Of a stretch of 15,377 nucleotides of DNA, positions 1 to 5,640 are shown in pieces. Below the pieces are notes generated by a model. It had not been told where the DNA came from and made no database searches. It was given only the letters and a program-made list of their open reading frames with translations. The position numbers were made by a program, and so were the translations under genes. How positions within the stretch are numbered: position 1 is the stretch's first letter; each line of letters opens with the position of its first letter. The DNA is from Lentisphaerota bacterium (GTDB lineage Bacteria > Verrucomicrobiota > Kiritimatiellia > RFP12 > UBA3636): the NCBI GenBank assembly GCA_012514445.1, contig JAAZAI010000254.1:1-15377 (forward strand), in the 5' to 3' direction.

Positions 1-1
1 G

Positions 2-85
2 GCCGCCGTCCGCCAGATCCCCGGACTCTCGTCCAGCTTCCTCCGCTCGCACCGCAAAGTCACCATCGCCTTCGGCCTCGAATAG
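2..85 (+). CDS. C-terminal end of an unidentified upstream gene (partial)
   Basis: An open frame runs from the window edge to a TAG at 83-85 and encodes 27 residues ending in VTIAFGLE. Its codons are GC-rich at the third position like its neighbours, and a Shine-Dalgarno AGGAG for the next gene begins four bases after the stop, so it is probably the real 3' end of a gene co-transcribed with the next one. I do not recognise the family from so short a tail. Confidence 0.5.
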   Translation, partial: AAVRQIPGLSSSFLRSHRKVTIAFGLE

Positions 86-99
86 CAGGAGCACCCGCC

Positions 100-597
100 A
101 TGAACATCCGCCTCGCCCTCGCCTTCGCGATCCTCGCCTGCACCCTCCCGGTGCTGGCCGAACCCCCATCCGCCACGCCCGCGCCTTCCTCCCCCCGCGG
201 CGAGCCGAACTTGCTCAGCGCCTACGAGCGCAAGGTGCTTGCCAAGGAGATGAAAACCCTCTCCGACGAAATCCGATCCGCGCGGAAATCCGCTTCCGAA
301 GACCCGTCCCTCGCCCCGCTCAAGGAGGCCCTCGACGCGGCGAAGCAGACGAAGGACGCGGAGAAGGTCAAGGCGGCCCGCCGAGCCCTCTCCGACGCGG
401 CCGAAACGCTCCTCTACAAGCAAGACGGCCTGCCGGAGAAGATCAAGCGGTTGCTGGACGTCGGCAACCTGCTGCGCTACGACACCCCGAACCAGCGGGA
501 AAAGCGCCGGCAGAACCGAACCGTCGTCCACGCCAACCCCTTCCCCGCAGCCTCCACCAACGCCCCGGCGGAGCCTGCGGCTCCGCCAAGTATGTGA
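100..597 (+). CDS. small secreted protein of unknown function
   Basis: This 165-residue protein has a clear Sec signal peptide: residues 1-20 contain an Arg, a hydrophobic core and a likely cleavage after VLA. A Pro/Ser-rich linker follows, then a charged Lys/Glu/Ala-rich helical stretch (about residues 38-115) that could form a coiled coil, then a basic RREK-type segment and a Pro/Ala-rich tail. It is probably exported to the periplasm or cell envelope. No catalytic motif or known domain is visible. The start is supported by AGGAG at 87-91, eight bases before the ATG. It lies 14 bp after the preceding gene, so the two are probably co-transcribed. Its TGA stop lies inside a TGAGTG-type simple repeat, so the last residues may derive from the repeat. 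Function unknown. Confidence 0.75.
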   Translation: MNIRLALAFAILACTLPVLAEPPSATPAPSSPRGEPNLLSAYERKVLAKEMKTLSDEIRSARKSASEDPSLAPLKEALDAAKQTKDAEKVKAARRALSDAAETLLYKQDGLPEKIKRLLDVGNLLRYDTPNQREKRRQNRTVVHANPFPAASTNAPAEPAAPPSM

Positions 598-619
598 GTG
601 TGTGAGTGCGTGAGTGCGC
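594..619. repeat. TGAGTG(T/C)G simple repeat at the 3' end of the secreted-protein gene
   Basis: Three to four imperfect 8-bp units of GTGAGTGT/GTGAGTGC begin at the stop codon of the preceding gene; the TGA itself is part of a unit. The segment 605-618 is a perfect 14-bp inverted match to 805-818 in the CTCACGC array downstream, so the two arrays could pair across the spacer. Confidence 0.7.
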
Positions 620-648
620 ACTTACCTCCACACTTGCTCCCACACGTA

Positions 649-694
649 GTCGATTACGATTACGATTAAGATTAGGATCACGATAACGAATCGA
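649..694. repeat. GATTACG/GATTAAG/GATTAGG array, copy 1
   Basis: Six-base units of the form GATTAC, GATTAA, GATTAG are strung together after TAGTC, degrading to GATCAC and GATAAC at the end. The same TAGTC-led array occurs at about 1626-1677 and, in reverse orientation, at about 3196-3223. It lies between a TGAGTG array and a CTCACGC array in the gene-free stretch 598-823, which otherwise shows nothing recognisable. Confidence 0.75.
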
Positions 695-743
695 CAAAGC
701 TCACGACAAAGTGTCCTTCGGATATTCATTGCCCCCACACTTG

Positions 744-818
744 ACTCACGCTCTCACGCTCTCACGCACTCACGCTCGCACGCACTCACGCTCTCACGCT
801 CTCACGCACTCACGCACT
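744..818. repeat. CTCACGC(T/A) 8-bp tandem array ending just before a start codon
   Basis: About nine 8-bp units of CTCACGCT/CTCACGCA run almost to the ATG at 824. There is a higher-order period: 744-775 and 784-815 are identical over 32 bases at a 40-bp offset, that is five 8-bp units. No Shine-Dalgarno sequence lies between the array and the ATG. Confidence 0.85.
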
Positions 819-823
819 TCTCC

Positions 824-1222
824 ATGTTCTCCAGCCTATCCATCCCGCAGCAGGAAGCGCGCTTCCGCGAATCGCTCAAGGTCGTGCCCGTGCGCAACGC
901 CAGCGCCCGGGTCGTCGAAAGCGACGACCCGGACGAACTCGTCGTTGAAGTCCAGCTTCGCTACGAGGGCGCGGTGCTCAAGGGGCTTCAGCGCCTCTTC
1001 AAGCTCCACGCGACCAAGCGGTACGTCCTCGACCTGATCGGCCGCCGCGTCTACGAGGCGGTGGACGGCCGGAAGACTTTCGAACAGCTCATCGACGAAT
1101 TCGCCGCCCGCGAGAAGCTGACGTTCTTCGAGTCCCGCGCGCTCCTCGGCCAGTACTTCCAGACCCTCGTCCGCCGAGGTGTCATCGTCGCCACCCTTCC
1201 CTCGCGAACCTCCATCGCCTGA
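824..1222 (+). CDS. PqqD-like fold protein (peptide-binding domain family)
   Basis: This is a 132-residue cytoplasmic protein. Residues about 66-124 match the PqqD domain pattern: the core YVLDLIGRRVYEAVDGRKTF is followed by two helices and a terminal VRRGVIV strand. PqqD-type winged-helix proteins usually bind a ribosomal precursor peptide and present it to a radical SAM or other modifying enzyme. Many stand-alone homologues, often with an N-terminal beta segment like residues 20-62 here, have no known partner. No radical SAM gene or precursor peptide is visible in the window, so the partner is unknown. The ATG directly follows a CTCACGC array and has no Shine-Dalgarno; the next in-frame start would fall inside the domain, so this start is kept. 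The domain call is from pattern recognition and fairly secure; the role is not. Confidence 0.72.
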   Translation: MFSSLSIPQQEARFRESLKVVPVRNASARVVESDDPDELVVEVQLRYEGAVLKGLQRLFKLHATKRYVLDLIGRRVYEAVDGRKTFEQLIDEFAAREKLTFFESRALLGQYFQTLVRRGVIVATLPSRTSIA

Positions 1223-1266
1223 CCGCCCGCGAATGGGTGAGCGTCAACATCGTTGCCGCGCACCAA

Positions 1267-1296
1267 GGGTTCAGGGAAAAGGGTTCAGGGTTCAGG
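1267..1296. repeat. GGGTTCAGG short direct repeats
   Basis: Three copies of GGGTTCAGG occur at 1267-1275, 1281-1289 and 1288-1296; the first two are separated by GAAAA and the last two overlap. They lie between the PqqD-like gene and the stump of the beta-helix gene on the opposite strand, close to where the stump loses its family similarity. Confidence 0.6.
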
Positions 1297-1321
1297 ATTG
1301 ATTCCCGCCGTCCGCCGCCGT

Positions 1322-1585
1322 TCATGGAGTTTGTGTCGCGAGGTGGCGGAGGATCTGCTCGGCGACGACTTGGTGGACGAGATGGAGCGTGTCGCCGCTC
1401 CGAAGCGCGGAAAGGCCCTTGGCGAGCGTCTTGAACGGCGCCTCGACCGTGCCGGGGTTCGCATCGGCGCCCGCGAGGTTGTCGACGGTGTATTCCGACG
1501 CACGCGCGCGCAGCGCCATCGCGACGACAAGCCCGAGCCCCAGCCTCGCGGCCAGGCCCGCGCTCATTCTCCTGCCTTGATGCAT
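1322..1585 (-). pseudogene. truncated 5' end of a secreted right-handed beta-helix (DUF1565/pectate-lyase-like) gene
   Basis: The 87-residue frame starts with GGAGG five bases before the ATG at 1585. It encodes a signal peptide (hydrophobic stretch about residues 8-27, likely cut after RARA). Next comes the typical opening of secreted parallel beta-helix proteins: YTVDNLAGADANPGT, then APFKTLAKG and SGDTLHLV. In that family this opening precedes several hundred residues of beta-helix coils. Here similarity stops after about residue 69, and the frame ends 18 residues later in unrelated sequence. None of the three forward frames beyond this point restores the family. I read it as the stump of a polysaccharide-degrading or surface gene whose 3' part was deleted, with GGGTTCAGG repeats lying nearby. 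It sits downstream of, and on the same strand as, the Gfo/Idh/MocA gene. A short functional secreted peptide is possible but less likely. Confidence 0.6.
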
Positions 1586-1605
1586 GCCGCCTCCTGATGA
1601 AGTCG

Positions 1606-1677
1606 CTAGCAGCTAGTCACTAGTCGCTAGTCGATTACGATTAAGATTAGGATTACGATTAGGATTACGATTAGGAT
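1606..1677. repeat. CTAGT-rich repeat plus GATTACG/GATTAGG array, copy 2
   Basis: A run of short CTAGC/CTAGT units leads into TCGATTACGATTAAG and then alternating GATTAGGATTACG units. The core (TAGTC followed by GATTACG units) is shared with copy 1 near 649. It separates the oxidoreductase gene from the truncated beta-helix gene. Confidence 0.75.
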
Positions 1678-1711
1678 CTCAACACCACCTACAGCCTGCC
1701 CCCCCCCAATC

Positions 1712-1740
1712 CTCACATACTCACACACTCACACACTCAC
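1712..1740. repeat. CTCACACA simple repeat containing the stop codon of the minus-strand oxidoreductase
   Basis: Read on the minus strand, this is GTGAGTGTGTGAGTGTGTGAG and continues to GTATGTGAGG. The first unit encodes the last residues VSV and supplies the TGA stop of the oxidoreductase. The same motif in the same gene-relative orientation forms the 3' end of the gene at 100-597. Confidence 0.7.
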
Positions 1741-2794
1741 GAGTTCCCCGGAGTCCGCCGACTGCTCAGCCGCAAAAACCAGACGCATGGTCTCGAGGGC
1801 GTCGCGCGCGGGCGTGGCCGGCGGCTCGCCGGCGAGCACGCGCCGGACGATGTCCCGGTTCTGACCGTCCTCGTTGTGGAAGTGGCGACTGTCCTCCTCG
1901 CGCGTCCACGTGGCCTCCTCGACGAGCGTGCTGATCATCCGCTCGGGGGCGTCTCCGAATTCCCAGCGCAGGATGCGCCGATTGAAGACGTCCGTCTCCA
2001 CCGCCCCGCGCGTGCCGATGATCCGGTACCGCAGTTCATGCCCGTCCCGGCTCTGCGTGGCGACAAAGTCCTTCAACGGATCGCCCTGATACGTCTGGGC
2101 CATGTACATGACGAATGTCAGCTCGCTGACGGCGCCGTTGGCGAAGCGGTAGACGGCGTGGTAGTTGTCGTGGACTTCGTAGTACGGCACGACGTTGGGG
2201 GCGCAGACGGCGAAGACGTCCTTGACGGGCGAGCCGACCCACCACCGCGGCTGGTCGACGTAGTGGCTGAGCTTCTCGCCGAACATGCCGCCGCCGGTCT
2301 CCAGGCGATTGCGCCAGGAGCCCTTCTTGTGGAATTCCTCGCAGATGTAGTTGCACTGGGTGTTGACCACGTCGCCAAGAAGCCCCTGGTCGATCCAGTT
2401 TTTCACCTGCGTGTAGAGCTTCGAATACCGCAGTTCGAAGCCGATCTGGAGGAACGCGCCCTTCGCCTCGGCCGCGCGCACGACACGCTCCGCGTCGGCC
2501 AGCGTCGTGGCGATCGGCTTCTCGCACATCACGGCCTTGCCGGCCTCCAGCGCGGCGAGGGTCAGCGGCGCGTGCGCCGCGTTCGACGCCGTCACGAAGA
2601 CCAGCTTCACCTCGGGGTCGTCCAGCACGGCGGCCGGCGAGTCCGTCGCCATCACGCCCAGCTCGTCCCGCAACTGCCTCACCCGCTCCGGACGGATGTC
2701 GAGGGCGACGATTTCATCCACCCCCGGCTCGTCGCGGATCGCCTTGATCACGCTGCCCCCCCATCGCCCCCGCTCCGAGAATTCCGACTTTCAT
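1729..2794 (-). CDS. Gfo/Idh/MocA-family NAD(P)-dependent oxidoreductase, frameshifted near its start
   Basis: This is a sugar or inositol dehydrogenase-type enzyme: an N-terminal Rossmann fold followed by an alpha/beta substrate domain. The continuous frame opens with GTG at 2751. It shows VIKAIRDEP, the dinucleotide-domain strand ending in VTASNAAHAP, the hallmark CEKPIATTLADAE, and GGGMFGEKLSHYVDQ, where the His matches the usual catalytic GGG..D.G.H motif with Glu in place of Asp. Starting at 2751, it would lack the first beta strand and the glycine loop. Upstream, an ATG at 2794 encodes MKVGILGAGAMGG, exactly the missing GxGxxG start, but a run of seven Gs (2756-2762 on the plus strand as Cs) puts it one base out of frame; six Gs would join the two. 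The likely intact gene is therefore 355 codons from 2794, and its promoter is seen at 2858-2887. Substrate unknown; the context suggests sugar metabolism. Confidence 0.88.
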
Positions 2795-2857
2795 GCGTTG
2801 CTCGCCCTCTCCGTGCAGACCGTTGTTGAAAACACCTTTTCCCAGCAAGCGCCGCCC

Positions 2858-2887
2858 AGTCTACACCAAGCCCGGAGAGATTGTCAA
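2858..2887 (-). promoter_or_regulatory. sigma70-type promoter of the oxidoreductase gene
   Basis: On the minus strand, TTGACA (2887-2882) and TAGACT (2863-2858) are separated by 18 bp, with TG immediately before the -10. It lies about 60 bp upstream of the ATG at 2794, which supports that ATG as the true start rather than the GTG at 2751. An AT-rich stretch with AGTTAACT (about 2915-2922) lies just upstream and could be an operator. Confidence 0.55.
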
Positions 2888-2956
2888 CATGCAATTACTA
2901 ACCAGTTAAAAATAAGTTAACTATTCTCATCCTTTGAGCCATCGGAGCGCGGAGTG

Positions 2957-3021
2957 CTGGGATCGCGAGGCTCCGCACTCGCATTTGCCTACACGGCGGG
3001 TGCGGAGCCCCGCGTTCCCAG
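2957..3021. repeat. REP-like palindromic element, copy 1
   Basis: The left arm, CTGGGATCGCGAGGCTCCGC and onwards, and the right arm, ending in GGAGCCCCGCGTTCCCAG, are imperfect inverted repeats around a short centre. The same arms recur at 11303-11364 and as a half element at 11389-11416. Such elements make structured RNA and are typical dispersed intergenic repeats. A further perfect hairpin, CCGGGGT/ACCCCGG with a 4-base loop, lies at 3063-3080. Confidence 0.65.
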
Positions 3022-3195
3022 GGGGCTCGACTTCGGCGGCTTGTTTCTCGGGGCGGCTGCAGCCGGGGTCGGCACCCCGGAATCGTCCGGCCTCGCCGAG
3101 GTCGGCTACGGATCTCGGCCCCGCGCGCGCCGCGTCTGTAATCTCGAACAGGTTTTCAAGATTAAAAAACACACGCAAGTCTCTGAAAGACCATA

Positions 3196-3223
3196 ATTGT
3201 CATCGTAATCCTAATCGCAATCG
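3196..3223. repeat. GATTACG-type array, copy 3 (reverse orientation)
   Basis: The plus strand reads TCGTAATCCTAATCGCAATCG, the reverse complement of the GATTACG/GATTAGG arrays at 649 and 1626. It lies in the 733-bp divergent spacer 2795-3527, which holds promoters, palindromes and repeats but no supported gene. Confidence 0.6.
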
Positions 3224-3245
3224 TCATGGCGCCACGATCCATCAA

Positions 3246-3314
3246 CCGCTCTCGTCGCCGTTCTCGTTCCGAAGGGAAGAAGAGTCGGGTAGACGAGATC
3301 GGCGACGAGAGCGG
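3246..3314. repeat. long inverted repeat (22-bp arms, one mismatch, 25-base loop)
   Basis: The arms are 3246-3267 and 3293-3314. The outer 15 bases, CCGCTCTCGTCGCCG and its exact complement, pair perfectly, and six more pair after one mismatch. It lies upstream of the regulator promoter. It could act as a transcription terminator-like structure, a protein-binding cruciform or a mobile-element relic; no T-run follows, so intrinsic termination is unlikely. Confidence 0.7.
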
Positions 3315-3410
3315 ATCACGATCAGACTCCCACATGCTCCCAAACCCACACACCCACACGCTTTCCATCCGCCTCCGGCAACCGTCCGAACACTTTTCTT
3401 GAACACTTTT

Positions 3411-3447
3411 CCTTGAATTTCCGTAGTTGACATTCGGAATTTCAAGG
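3411..3447. promoter_or_regulatory. probable operator: 13-bp inverted repeat across the -35 region
   Basis: CCTTGAATTTCCG (3411-3423) and CGGAATTTCAAGG (3435-3447) are inverted repeats with one mismatch and an 11-bp spacer that contains the -35 TTGACA. A dimeric regulator bound here would block RNA polymerase. The site lies directly upstream of the GntR/LacI-type regulator gene, so autoregulation is the natural reading. A partial copy (TTCTTGAAC) precedes the left arm. Confidence 0.6.
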
Positions 3448-3455
3448 ATTAGCAT
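3427..3455 (+). promoter_or_regulatory. sigma70-type promoter of the regulator gene
   Basis: TTGACA (3427-3432) and TAGCAT (3450-3455) are separated by the ideal 17 bp, giving an untranslated leader of roughly 65 bases before the ATG at 3528. The spacer overlaps the right arm of the inverted repeat at 3411-3447. Confidence 0.6.
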
Positions 3456-3527
3456 GCGGTCATGATAAAGAGGGCGTCTGTCCGCTGACCCATTTCAAAG
3501 GGGTCGACTCGATGCCATGACGAGAAC

Positions 3528-4661
3528 ATGCGTATGAAAAGCAAAGCCACGACACTCGGCAAGCAGGGCGCCATCGAACGGCTCCGCGACGACCTCGTCT
3601 CGCAGATCCGCTGCGGCGAGCTCAAGCCGGACATGCCGATCCGCTCGGCGGCCGATCTTTCGACGCTCTACGGCATCAGCTACCCGACCGTCCACCGCAT
3701 TTTGACGGATCTCGTGCAAGAGGGCCTGATCTACCGGATACAGGGCCGCGGCACCTACGTCGCCCGGCGCAACGCGGAGCCCGCCGCCGCCAATCCGGTC
3801 GTCGGCGTCTTCATGCGATCGGCCGGCGACTTGTTCGGCCCGCTGTTCTCGCACCTGAGCAACGCGCTTCAGTCCGCCGGACTGCTCTGCATGGCCTCGG
3901 ACCCGCAGACGGACATGTTCACGCAGTCGCCCGAGGCCTGCCTCGACGACGTCCTCAAGTCCAAGCCGTCCGCGCTCATCGTCGAAGGCATGGCGCCGTT
4001 CCCCTTTTCCGCGCTCAAGAAGCGCGAGGCCGACATCCCGAATCTCGTCTTCATCCACATGATGCAGACGGAGCTGCACTTCGACGCCGACGCGATCCTC
4101 AGCGACTTCGAACGGGGCGGCTACCTGGCGGCGCGCCACCTGCTCGAGCTCGGCCACCGTCGTCTGGCGGTCGAAATCTACGGCGCGCCGGACGGGACGA
4201 CGACCGAATGGCAGCACAGCCGCGATCGGCTGCGCGGCTGCCTCCAGGCCTGCCGAGAGCATGGCGTCCCCGACGGCGACGTCGCGGTGCTCGACGCCAA
4301 ACAGGGATCTGCCCCCGTCCGGGCGCTGCTGAAGTCCCCCGCCCGGCCGACCGCGGTCGTCGCCTCGACCGACTTCGAAGCCTCCAAGCTGATGGCCGTC
4401 GTCCAAGCAACCAAGCTCCGCATCCCGGAAGACGTCTCGATCGTCGGCTGCTTCAACACGAGCTGGTGCGAACGCCTGAGCCCGCCGCTCACCTCCGTGT
4501 CGATCCGCGAGGAGGTCATCGCCCGGCGGGCGGTCGCCTGCGTGCTGGAACGCCTCCGCGATCCCGACGCGCCCAGCGTGCGCATGCTGCTGGAGCCCGC
4601 GCTCGTCGCGCGCGGGTCCACCGCGGCGCCAGCCCTGTCGAGAGCGCGGTGCGGGGTCTGA
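3528..4661 (+). CDS. GntR-headed transcriptional regulator with LacI-type sugar-sensor domain
   Basis: This 377-residue cytoplasmic DNA-binding protein has the architecture of AraR-type regulators. Residues about 13-82 are a GntR winged helix: the recognition region YGISYPTVHRILTDLVQEGL is followed by the wing IQGRGTYVARR. Residues about 90-365 are a periplasmic-binding-protein-like effector domain. It contains the LacI-family signature GGYLAARHLLELGHRRLAV, the PTAVVASTDFEASKLM strand-helix, and IPEDVSIVGCFNT close to the usual end of the domain. The ligand is probably a sugar or sugar derivative. The gene lies divergent to the oxidoreductase and upstream of the aldo/keto reductase-rhamnosidase operon, so it likely controls one or both and, through the operator at 3411-3447, itself. 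A second ATG at 3534 is an alternative start. No strong Shine-Dalgarno is seen. Confidence 0.9.
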   Translation: MRMKSKATTLGKQGAIERLRDDLVSQIRCGELKPDMPIRSAADLSTLYGISYPTVHRILTDLVQEGLIYRIQGRGTYVARRNAEPAAANPVVGVFMRSAGDLFGPLFSHLSNALQSAGLLCMASDPQTDMFTQSPEACLDDVLKSKPSALIVEGMAPFPFSALKKREADIPNLVFIHMMQTELHFDADAILSDFERGGYLAARHLLELGHRRLAVEIYGAPDGTTTEWQHSRDRLRGCLQACREHGVPDGDVAVLDAKQGSAPVRALLKSPARPTAVVASTDFEASKLMAVVQATKLRIPEDVSIVGCFNTSWCERLSPPLTSVSIREEVIARRAVACVLERLRDPDAPSVRMLLEPALVARGSTAAPALSRARCGV

Positions 4662-4678
4662 GATCGAACTGTCGTCGC

Positions 4679-4693
4679 GTTTTTCCCAAAAAC
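4679..4693. promoter_or_regulatory. GTTTTT-CCC-AAAAAC palindrome abutting the -35 box
   Basis: This perfect 6-bp inverted repeat with a 3-base centre ends one base before the TTGATG -35 of the aldo/keto reductase promoter. Its position suggests a regulator site. Its sequence does not resemble the 3411-3447 operator, so a different protein, or no function, is possible. Confidence 0.35.
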
Positions 4694-4722
4694 TTGATGC
4701 CGATGCCCCGATCTGCTAGACT
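4694..4722 (+). promoter_or_regulatory. putative promoter of the aldo/keto reductase-rhamnosidase operon
   Basis: TTGATG (4694-4699) and TAGACT (4717-4722) are 17 bp apart. The -10 is identical to that of the oxidoreductase promoter at 2858-2863. Transcription starting about seven bases later would leave only a six- to seven-base leader before the ATG at 4736, so the message would be almost leaderless. Confidence 0.45.
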
Positions 4723-4735
4723 CCTCAGACAAGAC

Positions 4736-5584
4736 ATGAAGAAGAACACCCGCTCATTCTCACTCGCCAACGGCGTCGCCATCCCCGCCCTTGGATTCGG
4801 CACCTGGCAGATCCAGGACGGCCCGGACGCCGTTCGCGCGGTCGCCACAGCCCTGCGTCTGGGCTACCGGCATGTCGACACCGCCGCGATCTACGGCAAC
4901 GAGGCCTCCGTGGGCGCCGCCGTCCGGGAGTCCGGTCGGCCCCGCACCGAGGTGTTCGTCACCAGCAAGCTCTGGAACACCGCGCGGACCTATGACTTGG
5001 CCATGCAGGCGTTCGAGGAGTCCATGACGAAACTCGGCCTCGACGTCCTCGACCTCTACCTCCTCCACTGGCCCGCTGTCGAAAAGATCGATCCGGACTG
5101 GATCCGCACGAACCGCGAGAAGTGGCGGGCGCTGGAACGACTCCACCGGGACGGACGGATCCGCGCCATCGGCGTGAGCAACTTCCGCGCGCGCCACCTG
5201 CAACCCCTGCTCGACGACGCCGACGTCGCGCCAATGGTCAACCAGCTCGAAATCCACCCGGGCTTCGCGCAGGAGGAGACCGTCGCCTTCTGCAAGGCCC
5301 ACGACATCCTCCCGCAGGCCTGGAGCCCCCTCGCCTGCGGCAAGGCCCTCGCCATCCCCGAGGTGCGGGCGATCGCGGCGCGGCACGGTCGCACGCCCGC
5401 CCAGGTCTGCCTGCGCTGGTGCCTCCAGAACGGCGTCCTCCCCATCACCAAGACGACGAACGAGGCGCGAATGCGCGAGAACGCGGACGTCTTCGGCTTC
5501 GACTTGACGCCCGACGATCTGCGCGTCATCGCATCGTTGCCCCCGTGCGGCGCCTGCCTCGATCCCGACACGCGCAACTTCTGA
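4736..5584 (+). CDS. aldo/keto reductase
   Basis: This 282-residue TIM-barrel oxidoreductase is the usual length for single-domain aldo/keto reductases, which reduce aldehydes or ketones, often sugars, with NADPH. All four catalytic residues are visible: D48 and Y53 in YRHVDTAAIYGNE, K78 in VTSKLWN, and H111 in LYLLHWP. The family signatures LGFGTWQ near the start, IRAIGVSNF, the NQLEIHP strand and the cofactor-binding ITKTTNEARMREN near the C-terminus are also present. The start at 4736 places LGFGTWQ at the normal distance; an upstream in-frame ATG at 4697 would overlap the -35 box and add residues the family lacks. It is the first gene of the run with the rhamnosidase, so a role in converting a released sugar is likely. 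The substrate cannot be told from sequence. Confidence 0.93.
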   Translation: MKKNTRSFSLANGVAIPALGFGTWQIQDGPDAVRAVATALRLGYRHVDTAAIYGNEASVGAAVRESGRPRTEVFVTSKLWNTARTYDLAMQAFEESMTKLGLDVLDLYLLHWPAVEKIDPDWIRTNREKWRALERLHRDGRIRAIGVSNFRARHLQPLLDDADVAPMVNQLEIHPGFAQEETVAFCKAHDILPQAWSPLACGKALAIPEVRAIAARHGRTPAQVCLRWCLQNGVLPITKTTNEARMRENADVFGFDLTPDDLRVIASLPPCGACLDPDTRNF

Positions 5585-5598
5585 TCCCCCTCCCCTAC

Positions 5599-5638
5599 AC
5601 GCCCCTTCTCCCACACTCACGCACTCCCACACTCCCAC
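5599..5638. repeat. CACACTCACGCACTCCCA simple repeat before the rhamnosidase start
   Basis: Imperfect 8- to 10-base units (CACACTCACG, CACTCCCACACTCCCACC) fill the spacer between the aldo/keto reductase stop and the ATG at 5641. They are the same family as the array before the ATG at 824. No Shine-Dalgarno is present, and the leader just before the start is pyrimidine-rich. Confidence 0.65.
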
Positions 5639-5640
5639 CC

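Noticed and set aside
711..1037. His/Ser/Arg-rich frame across the CTCACGC array
   Set aside because: It is a translation of a simple repeat that runs into the PqqD-like gene in another frame.
2934..3416. 160-residue plus-strand frame and shorter frames in the divergent spacer
   Set aside because: They translate the REP-like palindrome, GATTACG array and hairpin; no ribosome site or domain is seen.
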